Origin: Larix kaempferi
Taxonomy: Eukaryota > Streptophyta > Pinopsida > Pinales > Pinaceae
Direction of reading: 5' to 3'
Length of the DNA stretch: 64,000 nt
NCBI GenBank assembly: GCA_027924585.1
Contig: BSBM01000965.1
Location: forward strand, 2,480,001 to 2,544,000
The notes beneath the pieces were generated by a model. The model saw nothing but the letters and a program-made list of their open reading frames with translations. It did no database searches and was not told the DNA's origin. Position 1 is the stretch's first letter, and each line of letters opens with the position of its first letter. The translations under genes were made by a program, and so were the position numbers. Of the stretch, positions 44,560-54,347 are shown in pieces.

Positions 44560-45200
44560 CTAATCTATCTCCACCATGATGGAAATCACCCCCAACAATG
44601 AACGGAGGTAAGAGAACTTCTTCTCAGTGAAGCTCTTGGTGAAGATGTCTGCAATTTGCTCATCGGTAGGGCAATATTGCAGAATGATGGTGCGATCATG
44701 CACCAACTCTCGAATGTAGTGCATATGAATCTCAATGTGTTTGGTCCTCTGCCACTGAACTAGATCAGTGGAGATCTTAGTATCACTTTTATTGTCACAA
44801 AATAGGATATTCGAAATAGTGCTACCAAAATCAAACTCGGAAAGAATACCCTGCAACCAAACTTCCTGAATGGAGGCATTGACTGCCCCTCAATACTCTG
44901 CCTCTGCCGAAGAAAGTGCAATGGCTGACTGCTTTTTGCTTGACCAGAAAATAGGCCCATGTCCAATCATGAAAGCATATCTGGAAGTGGAATTCCGATC
45001 TATGCTATCACTTGCACAATCTGAATCAGTAAAAACAATGAAATCTAGCTTAGAATCTGCAGCATAATGTATGCCAAAATGTTTCGTACCTTGCACATAC
45101 TGCAAGATCCACTTGGATGCCCGCCAATGAAGCTCATGGGGATGCTGCATATACCTTTATACAGCACTCACGGCATAAGATATATCAGGCCTTGAGTGTG
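44560..45200 (-). pseudogene. Copia1 RNase H
   Basis: Minus-strand pieces at 45150-44890 and 44856-44560 read LHWRASKWILQYVQGTKHFG, FVFTDSDCASDS-like VFTDSDCASDSIDRNSTS, SSKKQSAIALSSAEAEY (then a stop), FCDNKSDTKISTD, KHIEIHMHYIRELV and DIFTKSFTEKKFSYL. This is the full copia RNase H. It is followed by the end of the polyprotein (ISIMVEID). Confidence 0.88.
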
Positions 45201-45204
45201 TCAA

Positions 45205-46110
45205 TTAGAGTAGTGAACCAATCAATTGTCGATGCATAGTGCAATCTGCAAGCAGTGTAGTATTTCCCTCTTCAAGACTGATTCCTGAGAGGAATGGAAA
45301 TGGAGAAGCCTTACATTCTACCATATTAAACTTTAATAGTAGGTATTTAGCATACTTTTTCTTATATAATGTGATCCCATCAAAGTCTTGAGCTATCTCC
45401 AAGCCCAAAAATTGCTTAAGCAAGCCCAAATCGCTCATATCAAAAGCTAGATTTAAAGTGGTTTTCAGCTTGTTAATTGTAAGGAGAGTGCTACCAGTAA
45501 TGAGAATATCATCAACATATAAAACCACAATCAAAAAATTACCTTTAACTTTCTGTAGGTACACATTAGGATCAGATTTGCATCTTTTGAAATTCTGAGA
45601 AAGAAGGAAGGAGTCCATCTTTGCGTACCAAGCTCTTGGGGCATGTTTCAATCCATACAAAGATTTCTTCAATCTGCAAACTAATGATGGATCTGATATG
45701 TATCCTTCTGTTTGTTTCATATATACTTCCTCATCAAGGTCTCCATGTATAAAATCACTCTTCACATCCATGTGGTGCACTTCCCAGTGCTTGGATGCGG
45801 AAATGGCCAAAACTAGGCGGATGGAATCCATCTTTGCAACTGGTGCAAAAGTCTCAGTGTAGTCCACACCTTAGACTTGGGAGAAACCTTTTGCCACCAA
45901 ATTAGCTTTGTTTTTGCTGATAGAGCCATCAGCAGAAACCTTTGTGCTATAGATCCACTTGCATTGAACTAATTTTCTTCCAGGTGGAAGAGAAACTAGC
46001 TCCCATGTATTGTTCTTTTGAAGAGAACTATACTCTTCATCCATGGAAGTTTGTCATCATGGATCTCGGTGGGAATGATAGTATGATTTGGGATCTAAAC
46101 CAATCATCAA
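45205..46110 (-). pseudogene. Copia1 reverse transcriptase
   Basis: The 220-codon open piece (45867-45205) has [80 protein letters not shown] (catalytic YVDD intact) and MSDLGLLKQFLGLEI. Upstream, to about 46110, the start of RT is readable (WELVSLPPGRKLVQCKWIY), separated by a TAA where Gln is likely. Confidence 0.9.
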
Positions 46111-46680
46111 ATAAAATTTCTCATATAATAATGGATCAGAAAAATAAATATCCATACCTGCTCTTTGATAGTCTGCTCTTGTTCTCCTTGGATCAGCAGG
46201 ATTTCCAATGTTTGGAGCAGCAGATTGTAGAGTGTTTTGGGCCCACTTTGGTAAAAGAGGAGGATCATTATGGTCTGATTCCAAACCTGATATGTCATGG
46301 CCATAAAATTCTAATATAATATTAGAGATATCAGATCCAATGCTTTCTTCATAATCACTTGAATCTTCTTCTTGTGGAGGGTGCAGATCGGCAGTGTTTT
46401 CCTCAACTAGTTTCAGATCTGGTAGCGGTTCTTCAAACTTCGAACTTCTCTCTATGAATCCTTTTTGGATCTGATATTCATGAGTTTATATGATTTTTAT
46501 TCTTCCCCATATCCTATCAGGATACATTCAATACTTTGTGGATCCAAAGACTTTCTCTTATCAAAAGGAATTATAGCCCATGCAATGGAGCCAAAAACCC
46601 TCAAATTGGACACATCCGGGTTGCGACCAAAAAATGCTTCGAAAGGAGTTTTACCTTTCACAGATGAATGTGGAACTCGG
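46111..46680 (-). pseudogene. Copia1 integrase C-terminal region
   Basis: Degenerate linker from integrase to RT. The stretch next to the core reads KGKTPFEAFFGRNPDV and LRVFGSIAWAIIPFDKR, typical of copia integrases, then stops and a frame change before the RT start. Confidence 0.7.
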
Positions 46681-46682
46681 TT

Positions 46683-47483
46683 CTAAATATATGCAGCAAC
46701 ATTAATGGCTTCATCCCAAATATTTGCAGCTAAACCTTTTGACTGAAGCATGCAGGTATCCATCTCTTTCAGTGACCGATTCTTCCTTTCCGCTACACCA
46801 TTCTGTTGGGGCGTGTAGGGAACTATATGTTGGATTTGAATTCTGCTTTCAACACAAAGTTGCAGCAACTTAGTCTTGATATATTCTCTGCCATTATCAG
46901 ATCTAAGAGCTTTGATCTTGCTCTCAGTGGTGGTCTCAACAGAAGCCTTAAAATCCTTGAATTTTCTAGGCACTTCTGACTTGTTTTTGAGAAAAAATAC
47001 CCAAGTAAAGCAGGAAAAGTTGTCGATGAATGTCAAACAATAACTTGAACCATTTGTGGACATATTTGGCAGTAGACCACTAATATCAGAATGTATGAGG
47101 CCCAAAATGGTGGAAGCTCTGCTATCTTTTTCGCGGTCGAACTTGTGCTCGGGGTGCTTGCCAACAATGCAACCGGGGCAAATTCCCTTTGAGGAACGAA
47201 GTTGTGAAAAACCATCTACCATGGATTTCTGTTGTAGCAGCAGCAAATACTTGTAATTAAGGTGTCCAAACCTTTCATTCCAAAGCCAACTAACCTCCTT
47301 TCCATGAGTGAAGAGAGCAGTGGGCTTTTCAAGCAGCACAAAGTGAGAAAACTCATAGTATTTTGTAGTGTGGTTTGCCTTTCCGACTGCAATAAGTCTT
47401 CCACTTTTGATATCAGAAATTTCGACATTGTTACGGCTGAATGTAACTTGCTTCGGTTCACCATTGTATTTCATTTGATACAC
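46683..47483 (-). pseudogene. Copia1 integrase core
   Basis: This 266-codon piece shows the zinc finger (LWNERFGHLNYKYL ... GICPGCIVGKH), the core Asp in LIHSDISGLLP, the second Asp in ALRSDNGREYIKT, and the Glu in TPQQNGVAERKNRSLKE. All three catalytic acids are present. It ends at a stop after NVAAYI, and its upstream side is cut at 47489 by the Copia3 LTR, right after the protease-to-integrase linker. Confidence 0.9.
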
Positions 47484-47484
47484 A

Positions 47485-47489
47485 GAAAG
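47485..47489. repeat. Presumed target site GAAAG of Copia3
   Basis: Five bases before the LTR start TGTTGATGTA. A GAAAG also occurs at 48159-48163 just past the primer site; that is probably chance. Confidence 0.35.
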
Positions 47490-48140
47490 TGTTGATGTAT
47501 ATGTAACTTCATAATGTATTTCATATATGTATGTTGTATGTACTCCTATAGAGATGGTATTATTCCTCTATACGGAAGTGTCGTCATTTATATTGTAAAT
47601 GTCGTAACTTATACTTGATGGGTTATTAGACCACCTTGTTGGGGTCAGCCCTGTATAAGTCATGTGGGTCGAAGGGTTATTAGACCACCCTATTGGGGGT
47701 CGGCCATGTGGGTCAAAGGGTTATTAGACCACCCTATTGGGGGTCAGCCCAGTCAGCATTATGTTATGTGGTTAAGTTCGAGCCTACATGATTTATGTAA
47801 AAGGCAAGTCAAGTCAAGTATAAATAGAGTGCGGGAGGCACTCTATTTACTTACTCACTTCTCACTCATGCACTCAAGGAGGAGTGGCGCACTTATGGAG
47901 GAGGAGGATCTGCTGCTAGGTTATGTCTATCTCTCATGTTTGGGTTGTATCATTGCTCTATCTATCTCTAAGGAAGTTATTGGAGTTTTTCACCTTTATG
48001 GTTTTCCCCAAGTAAATCTTTGTGTCTCTTGTGTGCTTGCATTATTGTCTCCATGATTGATATGCTATAGATATGCTGTACATGTTGTTCTCTCAGTTAA
48101 GATCCTAGATCAGATTGAAGTAAGTTCTGAAAATGTAACA
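47490..48140 (+). repeat. Copia3 5' LTR
   Basis: 651 bp with TGTTGATGTA...AATGTAACA ends, directly followed by a perfect primer-binding site, so it is a 5' LTR on the plus strand. It contains three copies of a 'gggttattagaccacc.tattgggggtc' unit at about 47619-47755. 'tataaatagagtg' at about 47819 is a good TATA box, with 'cttactcacttctcactc' after it. Confidence 0.85.
47619..47755. repeat. Tandem repeats in the Copia3 LTR
   Basis: Three units starting 'gggttattagaccacc' at about 47620, 47671 and 47718, each followed by a 'gtcagcc' or 'gtcggcc' word. Position upstream of the TATA box makes a promoter role possible (inference). Confidence 0.75.
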
Positions 48141-48152
48141 TGGTATCAGAGC
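48141..48152 (+). promoter_or_regulatory. Copia3 primer-binding site
   Basis: TGGTATCAGAGC, exact initiator tRNA-Met primer site, directly after the LTR end AACA. Confidence 0.9.
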
Positions 48153-48170
48153 TAGCCTGAAAGAAGGCAT

Positions 48171-48175
48171 GATAT
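48171..48175. repeat. Target-site duplication GATAT, left
   Basis: Repeated at 54343-54347 on the other side of Copia2. Confidence 0.9.
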
Positions 48176-48633
48176 TGTTCGGGTACACAGGGTACTACCA
48201 AAGGACCGAACACCAAGAGCAACCACTTCACACAAACAGATCACAGATCAACACACTGATGCTTTGATGTGGTTTAAACCCTCTTGAGAGAAACACTCCA
48301 CGGCCCCAGCCAAATAGCTTCTACGAGACAATTTATTATGCAAACAAAGAAAGTTACAAATGAGCTTCTCATAATTGATCAACTAAACAATGACCCTCCA
48401 TGCTCTTTAAATAGAGATCATGGACCAATCGGGTGTTAAGCCATGGATCAAGGTTAGGTTTGATCTAAGAGAAGTTGAGCCGTCAGATCACTCTATGTCG
48501 GAAACATATCGTGACCGTCGGATTAAGTATTTACAAATGCATACTAATGCATACTAAAGAAACACACTATCCCTAACGGATATATTACACAAGTTGATCT
48601 TAACTAACTCCTAAGTGTCTAAATATCCTAACA
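48176..48633 (-). repeat. Copia2 3' LTR
   Basis: 458 bp, plus-strand ends TGTTCGGGTA...TATCCTAACA. 'catactaatgcatactaa' is a small internal tandem duplication at about 48540. Confidence 0.95.
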
Positions 48634-48648
48634 TCCCCCCTTAAGAAC
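48634..48648 (-). promoter_or_regulatory. Copia2 polypurine tract
   Basis: The minus strand reads TTCTTAAGGGGGGA directly before the LTR start TGTTAGGATA. Confidence 0.85.
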
Positions 48649-48716
48649 AACTTGGGATAGGATTGAAGGATTTACAAAAGTGACACTATTAGGAGAAGGA
48701 AGGAGGCATTAGAGCC

Positions 48717-49330
48717 TATCCCCCCTTAATGACAAGTTCCTGAACTCCTAACATAGATCGAAGTTTAGAAAACTTCGCTTCTGTAAGAGACTTGGTGAAG
48801 ATGTATGCAACTTGATAATCTATAGGGCAAAAGAGCACTTCAAGAACACGATCATAAACAATATTTCTGATGAAGTGCATATGTAGCTCAATATGTTTGC
48901 TGTGTTGATGTAGAACTGGATCTTTGGCAAGCTTGATGGCACTTTGATTGTCGCACCAAAGTGGAGTAGGCTGCTGCTGCTCGAATCCAAACTCTGAAAG
49001 GATCTGTCGAAGCCACAAAGCTTCCTAACTGGCATTAACTGCTGCTCGATATTCTGCCTCTGCTGAAGAAAGAGCAAGAGCTTGTTGTTTCTTACAAGCC
49101 CAAGTAATAGGTCCAGATACCAACCTGAAAACATAACCTGCAGTAGACTTTCGATCATCAGGATCGCCGGCCCAATCTGAATCAGTGAAACCAACCAACA
49201 AAGGTTTCCCCCCTGTACTGTAATGAATCCCAAACTGAACTGTACCTCGAATATATCGAAGTATTCTTTTAGCTGCTTTCCAGTGACTTTCATGAGGTGT
49301 CTGCATATAACGGGCAACTCGACCAACGGC
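48717..49330 (-). pseudogene. Copia2 RNase H
   Basis: Blocks are SHWKAAKRILRYIRGTVQFG, LVGFTDSDWAGDPDDRKSTAGY, CKKQQALALSSAEAEYRA, a TAG where Gln is expected, ALWLRQILSEFGF, LWCDNQSAIKLAKDP, KHIELHMHFIRNIV and YIFTKSLTEAKFSKLRSM. The acidic residues of RNase H are in place. Polyprotein end near 48717. Confidence 0.92.
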
Positions 49331-50130
49331 AAAGGAAAGGTCAGGACGGGAATGAGTCAAGTATAAAAGACTACCAACAAGTTGACGATACAAGGTGGCA
49401 TCTACTTCAGGTGAAGTACAAGTGGCAGAAAGTTTAAGTCCAAACTGGAAGGGAGAAGGGGTTGGTGTACAATATTCCATGCGAAAGCGACGAAGAAGGT
49501 CACAAGCATACTTATACTGAGAAAGAAAGATTCCTTCTTTGGTTTGCAGAACTTGGAGACCAAGAAAATAATGCAAATGTCCTAAGTCTGACATTTCAAA
49601 AGTTTGTTTAAGACTAGATTTCACATGTGTTATAAGCTTAGGGTCACTACCAGTAAGAATAAGGTCATCAACATATAGAACAAGTATGATGAGATGGTTA
49701 TCAAGGAGAAAGTTATCCATTTTGGCATACAAAGCTCTAGGAGCTTGCTTAAGGCCATATAAGGATTTCTTAAGGTGGCAGACAAGGCTAGAGTTATTCT
49801 GAACATAGCCAGGAGGTTGTTCCATGTAAATTTCCTCCTGTAAATCACCATGTAAGAAGGCAGACTTGACATCCATTTGATGGACTTCCTAGTTGTGTAA
49901 GGTTGCAAGGGAAAGAACAAGGCGGATGGAGTTCATTTTGGCGACGGGAGCAAAGGTTTCATTGTAGTCAATCCCTTCAACTTGGGAAAAACCTTTGGCA
50001 ACTAACCTTGCCTTAAGTCTTTCAACACTTCCATCTGATTCATACTTAGTTTTGTAGACCCATTTACATCTGACAATTTTTCTTCCTTTTGGAAGAGGTA
50101 CAAGATCTCAAGTATCGTTTTCCATTAAGG
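49331..50130 (-). pseudogene. Copia2 reverse transcriptase, with internal deletion
   Basis: RT opens near 50130 with [20 protein letters not shown] just after a TGA that likely replaced Trp. It continues with [16 protein letters not shown] and, after a TAG, VHQMDVKSAFLHGDLQEEIYM, CHLKKSLYGLKQAPRALYAKM and DNFLLDN-HLIILVLYVDDLILTG in one frame. The step from FLLDN straight to HLIIL lacks the roughly 15-18 residues (the 'RC.SDPNVY..K' part) that Copia1 has at the same place, so an in-frame deletion near 49700 removed them. YVDD is intact. Confidence 0.9.
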
Positions 50131-50923
50131 AACGATATTCTTCATCCATGGCTGCATCCCAATCTGGATTCCCTGAAGCTTCTGCAAAAGTTTTTGGATC
50201 ATGATTCTCGGAAACTTGAGCCAAAAGAGAAGAGGCTCGCTGAAACTGATAACGTGTTCGATGTTGATCTCTAGGATCACTGGCAAGATCACCAGCTGCT
50301 TCACATGTTCAACGGACCCATCGAGGAAGCACTTGTGCTGGTGCAACTGGAGGAACATGAGCAGGAGGAGGTGGATTTTCATCCTCACTGTCATCATCAG
50401 AAACTGGAGTTGGAAACCTGTCAAGGAAGTTGGAAGAAGAAGAAGAAGGCACAAACGCCGAATCAGGCTCGCAGGCCAAAGATGGCACACTCGTCGAGTT
50501 AGGCTCGCAGGCCATGATATTTTCATCAAATTTAACATCTCTTCTAATGATTATAGCATGAGAATGTGGTTGAAGAAGTCTATAACCTTTTACATCTTCA
50601 GAATATCCAACAAATATGCACTTTTCACTTTTAGGCTGCAATGCTTTCCGTTTTTCATCCGGAATGTGAGCTCATGCTTCACTACCAAACACACGGAAGT
50701 GACTTACATCAGGTTTAATTTTACTCCATGCTTCTTCCGGTGTTATACCTTGTAATGCTTTTTTGGGGGTGCGATTAACTATGTAATTTGCACAATTTAT
50801 GGCTTCAGCCCAATATTGAAGACTTAGTCTCTTAGATTGGATCATACAATTAGCCATTTCTTTTAAAGTGTGGTTCTTCCGCTCAGCTACACCATTTTGT
50901 TGTGGTGTATATGGAGCAGTGTG
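50131..50923 (-). pseudogene. Copia2 integrase C-terminal domain and linker
   Basis: After a stop that follows GIQQ, the frame continues with PYTPQQNGVAERKN (the catalytic Glu), MANCMIQSKRLSLQYWAEAIN, NYIVNRTPKKALQGITPEEAW and FRVFGSEA. A TGA follows where Trp is expected, then AHIPDEKRKALQPKSEKCIFVGYSEDVKGYRLL in two adjoining blocks and IIIRRDVKFDENI. A Ser/Pro-rich acidic linker then leads to RT. Confidence 0.9.
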
Positions 50924-52741
50924 CTATTGTTGGATGCCTTGTTCAGTGCAGAAAGTAGTGAACTGTTTGTTAACATATTCTCCTCCATTGTCAGATCTTA
51001 ACTTAATAATTTGATGACCAGATTGTTTTTCAACAAGGGCCTTGTAGGCCAAGAACATGTTAAATACTTCGCTCTTAAGTTTTAGGAAATAAACCCAAGT
51101 GCATCTGGTGTAGTCATCAATGAAAGTTAAGAAATACTTGAAACCAGAAACGGAAGCAGATGGAAGAGGACCACACAAGTCACTATGCACAAGCTCCAAG
51201 GGAACCGAGGCGTGCCAAGAGGCACATTTGTCAAAACTGTCCCGATGATGTTTTCCGAGTACACAACCGGAGAAAACACCATCCCTGCAAGATACCATCA
51301 GAAGACCTGTCACCATATTTTCTTTACATATTTGTTGCAATGAGCGATAATTTAAGTGACCAAATCGCTCATGCCAAAGTTTGCTCAAGTTATCACTATG
51401 AACAACAAAAACTGAAGGGAAAGGTGATGACCCAAATTTGTTAAACTTATACAACCTGGTAATATCATCAACAATTATGGTAGCTAGGACCTGTTGAGGA
51501 TCTTTAAAATCCTTGATTACAACTTGGTGAGGTGTAAAGGTCACAGTTTTACCTTCACCAGAATGAGTGATCTGATAGACTGATAACAAATTGCAGGAAA
51601 TTCTTGGAACACATAGTACATCACTAAAATGACCATTATCTACTGGAACTGTTCCAGCTCCTACAACACTTAGAGATCTATCATCACCAACAAATATTTG
51701 TTTGGTGTTACATTCATGCATAGTAGAAAAGATGGCTTGATCCTTAGCCATATGATAAGATGCTCCAGAATCAATGAGCCATTCATTTGAAGTAGAAGAA
51801 GAAGATGCATTATAAGAATAACCAGAAGTACAAAGTGCATGTCCATGAGAGGTAGATTCTGAAGACGAATCTAGGTTGATGTGGTGCTTCTTCATTGCTG
51901 CTTCCAAGGCTTCCATCTTCTTGAAACACTTAGATTCATCATGATTATCTTTCCCGCAATAGTTGCAATGACGCTCAGTCTTCTTGCCTTTTTGCTTTGA
52001 TCCTTTGTCATTTTTTAAAGAAGGAGTTGACTGAGAGGGTTTGGGACCCTTGTTTGACTTATTATTGCGAAAATTTTGTTTCTTGGGAGGCTTGGACTTT
52101 TCTTTCTGTTGGGACAATAAGGCTTTCCCAGATGTATCTGCATTGTTGATTATTCCAAGATGAATGAGTTTATCTTGTTCTCTAATCAGGGAATCACAAA
52201 AGGATTCAAGACTAGGATCTTGATAGCTGGCTGCATTCAAGGATGCTTTCATGGAGTAAAATGTAGATACAAAAACAGAATATGCAGGTCCAAGTTTGGA
52301 AAGAATATGATAAATGCACTGTTTGTCTTCCCTCTCAATCTTACATTCTGCACATAAGAGTTTAAGAGTTTTGTACTTAGATAAATAATCTTGAATGCAT
52401 GAAAATTCACTTGGATTAAAAGAAATCAACTCATTTTCGAGTTGGTGACCTCGAATTTCATTGTGTTTACCAAACACAGTTTCCAACTTGTCCCAAGCAG
52501 CATTAGGTTCATCAATTCCAGATATGTGGAATCGCAAATCAGTAGAGATTGACCTCCCAATCAACCCACGAGCTTCATCACATCTATTTGCCCATTTTAT
52601 TTTCTTATCATCATCAATGGGTTCTTTTTCTTTCCATGTTGTAATTCTGAAAAGTCCCCTACTTCGTAGAACATCCTCCATACGATATTTCCATGAGAAA
52701 TAGTTGGAACTATTAAGTAGAATATCACAAGGGGCGGCCAT
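50924..52741 (-). CDS. Copia2 gag-protease-integrase polyprotein, 605-codon open part
   Basis: The ATG at 52741 opens MAAPCDILLNSSNYFSWKYR, the copia gag N-terminus. The gag body has WDKLETVFGKHNEIR and the zinc knuckle CNYCGKDNHDESKC (CX2CX4HX4C, about residue 263). Protease follows with the intact active site WLIDSGASYHM (about residue 325). Integrase starts with the zinc finger LWHERFGHLNYRSL ... DGVFSGCVLGKH, in which one Cys of the pair is Phe. It continues with the first catalytic Asp (VHSDLCGPLP) and second (IKLRSDNGGEYVN). The frame stops at a TAG after GIQQ. It is the best preserved coding region of the window, but the full polyprotein needs the parts after the stop. Confidence 0.93.
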   Translation of the reverse strand: MAAPCDILLNSSNYFSWKYRMEDVLRSRGLFRITTWKEKEPIDDDKKIKWANRCDEARGLIGRSISTDLRFHISGIDEPNAAWDKLETVFGKHNEIRGHQLENELISFNPSEFSCIQDYLSKYKTLKLLCAECKIEREDKQCIYHILSKLGPAYSVFVSTFYSMKASLNAASYQDPSLESFCDSLIREQDKLIHLGIINNADTSGKALLSQQKEKSKPPKKQNFRNNKSNKGPKPSQSTPSLKNDKGSKQKGKKTERHCNYCGKDNHDESKCFKKMEALEAAMKKHHINLDSSSESTSHGHALCTSGYSYNASSSSTSNEWLIDSGASYHMAKDQAIFSTMHECNTKQIFVGDDRSLSVVGAGTVPVDNGHFSDVLCVPRISCNLLSVYQITHSGEGKTVTFTPHQVVIKDFKDPQQVLATIIVDDITRLYKFNKFGSSPFPSVFVVHSDNLSKLWHERFGHLNYRSLQQICKENMVTGLLMVSCRDGVFSGCVLGKHHRDSFDKCASWHASVPLELVHSDLCGPLPSASVSGFKYFLTFIDDYTRCTWVYFLKLKSEVFNMFLAYKALVEKQSGHQIIKLRSDNGGEYVNKQFTTFCTEQGIQQ

Positions 52742-53872
52742 ATTTGTAAATTAATGGTTGTAAAAGCAGAAACCAATAGTCTGGATGTGAAGAGCTCGAA
52801 AAAATAGGCGGTTTCAAAAAAAAACGGCACTGAAAACTGACTTTGTATGATGAAGTTATGCTTGAACAAAGAAACTGTTGAAGATGTCCCCAATAGTGAC
52901 GTGGCAGCTAGAGAATGTCGATCTAAATAAAGAACCCCCCTTCTTCCCAAAATGGACCTTTTGACAATCACTTTACAAAAAAGTTGCTTGAAGTGAACCA
53001 CTTTTGTAAAATAAAGTGATTTCACTTTTACAATGATATTACTTTTAAATAGTGCAACAATAAAAAACTCAAGTGACTCACTTGTATTTTTATTTTTTTA
53101 TTATTTAAGTGAGATGCACTTTTACAATAAAGTAACTTGAAAATAGAAATTGCATGCACTTTTTCTTTTTAAAAGTAACTTCCTAAGACTTGAACTCAAG
53201 ACCTATTAAGGAATAAAACAACTTTGAACCAAGTGAGCTAGATTAAAAGGTATATAAAATATGGGAATGAGGAAGGGTTTTTTTTTTTTTACTCTTCTTG
53301 CCCGGTTTGCGTGCTTGCTCTTTTTCCTGCAAAACAGACCACAAATCAAAACAAAAAAACTTTTCCACACTTGTGGAGTTAGATCTTGTTAGCTTTCCCG
53401 GAAAGTATACGTTTTCTCTCTATTTCTGATTTGCCAAGATCGTGCAAGGTGCACGGCAAAGAGCATACGCAACCGAAAAAAACCCTTTCCCTTTCTGTTT
53501 CTGATTTTCCGAGATCGTTCAAGGTGCATGGCAAAGAGCATATGCAGACGGGAAAGCAACAATCCGAACCAAAAAAATCTAACATTAAAAAAAGATGAAA
53601 TATGAGATTTTTTCTTTTCAAAAAACGAAATAAAAAAATGCGTCACTGTAACATTATACCTTTAGATATGATGAAATACGCGTTTCTGGAGCAACCGAGA
53701 ACCGTTTTCGATCAAACGAAAACTATTTCCCAATGGAAACGACGCTTCAGACGCAATGGAACACCTCCTAGAGCCCAAAAATGCACAGAAATACCAGAAC
53801 TAAAAACCCTTTCGAGTTTCGGCAACAACAGTTCAAGATCTAGATAATAACCGGAAGCGACACTTCATAAAA
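52742..53872 (-). other. Copia2 leader with internal repeats
   Basis: Untranslated sequence between primer site and gag start. It has a duplicated block of about 52 bp at 75-78 bp spacing ('tttctgattt.cc.agatcg' then 'caaggtgca.ggcaaagagcat') at 53423-53475 and 53501-53553. At 53000-53170 repeats of 'aagtga....cacttttacaat' occur. No conserved gene. Confidence 0.7.
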
Positions 53873-53884
53873 GCTCTGATACCA
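53873..53884 (-). promoter_or_regulatory. Copia2 primer-binding site
   Basis: The minus strand reads TGGTATCAGAGC directly next to the LTR, an exact initiator tRNA-Met primer site. Confidence 0.92.
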
Positions 53885-54342
53885 TGTTCGGGTACACAGG
53901 GTACTACCAAAGGACCTAACACCAAGAGCAACCACTTCACACAAACATATCACAAATCAACACACCGATGTTTTGACGTGGTTTAAACTCTCTTGAGGGA
54001 AACACTCCACGGCCCCGACAAAATAGCTTCTACGGGACAATTTATTATGCAAAGAAAGAAAGTTACAAATGAGCTTCTCATAATCGAACAACTAAACAAT
54101 GACCCTCCATGCTCTTTAAATAGAGATCATGGACCAATCGGGTATTAAGCCACGAATCAAGGTTAGGTTTGATCTAAGAGAAGTTGAGCCGTCGGATCAC
54201 TCTATGTCGGAAACATATCGTGACCGTCGGATTAAGTATTTACAAATGCATACTAATGCATACTAAAGAAACAAACTATCCCTAACGGATATATTACACA
54301 AGTTGATATTAACTAACTCCTAAGTGTCTAAATATCCTAACA
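53885..54342 (-). repeat. Copia2 5' LTR
   Basis: 458 bp, same ends and length as the left copy, with about 21 substitutions and no length change. 'ctctttaaatagagatc' at about 54111 suits a TATA region on either strand. Confidence 0.95.
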
Positions 54343-54347
54343 GATAT
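54343..54347. repeat. Target-site duplication GATAT, right
   Basis: Exact repeat of 48171-48175 directly after the LTR end TAACA. Confidence 0.9.

Larger units (their letters stand above)
43681..47489 (-). mobile_element. Copia1: Ty1/copia element, 3' half
   Basis: This minus-strand element has a 3' LTR (43681-44387), a polypurine tract, RNase H, RT and integrase in the order expected for Ty1/copia. At 47489 it is interrupted by the plus-strand LTR of Copia3, so gag and the 5' LTR are not seen. It is inserted in TatB pol. Confidence 0.85.
48176..54342 (-). mobile_element. Copia2: nearly complete Ty1/copia element
   Basis: The element is 6,167 bp on the minus strand with two 458-bp LTRs (about 21 differences by eye, 95.4% identical), a primer-binding site abutting the right LTR, a polypurine tract by the left LTR and a perfect target duplication GATAT. 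The polyprotein runs from ATG at 52741 to the stop near 48717 as gag, protease, integrase, RT and RNase H. The first 605 codons are uninterrupted. Later parts hold about five stops and an RT deletion, so it is dead. It is inserted just downstream of the Copia3 primer site. Confidence 0.95.

Noticed and set aside
48159-48163. GAAAG as right target duplication making the Copia3 LTR a solo LTR
   Set aside because: A solo LTR would not keep its primer-binding site; the five-base match lies after the primer site and is probably chance.
48820-49332. 170-codon minus-strand ORF overlapping Copia2 RNase H
   Set aside because: It is in another frame than the RNase H motifs and has none of its own.
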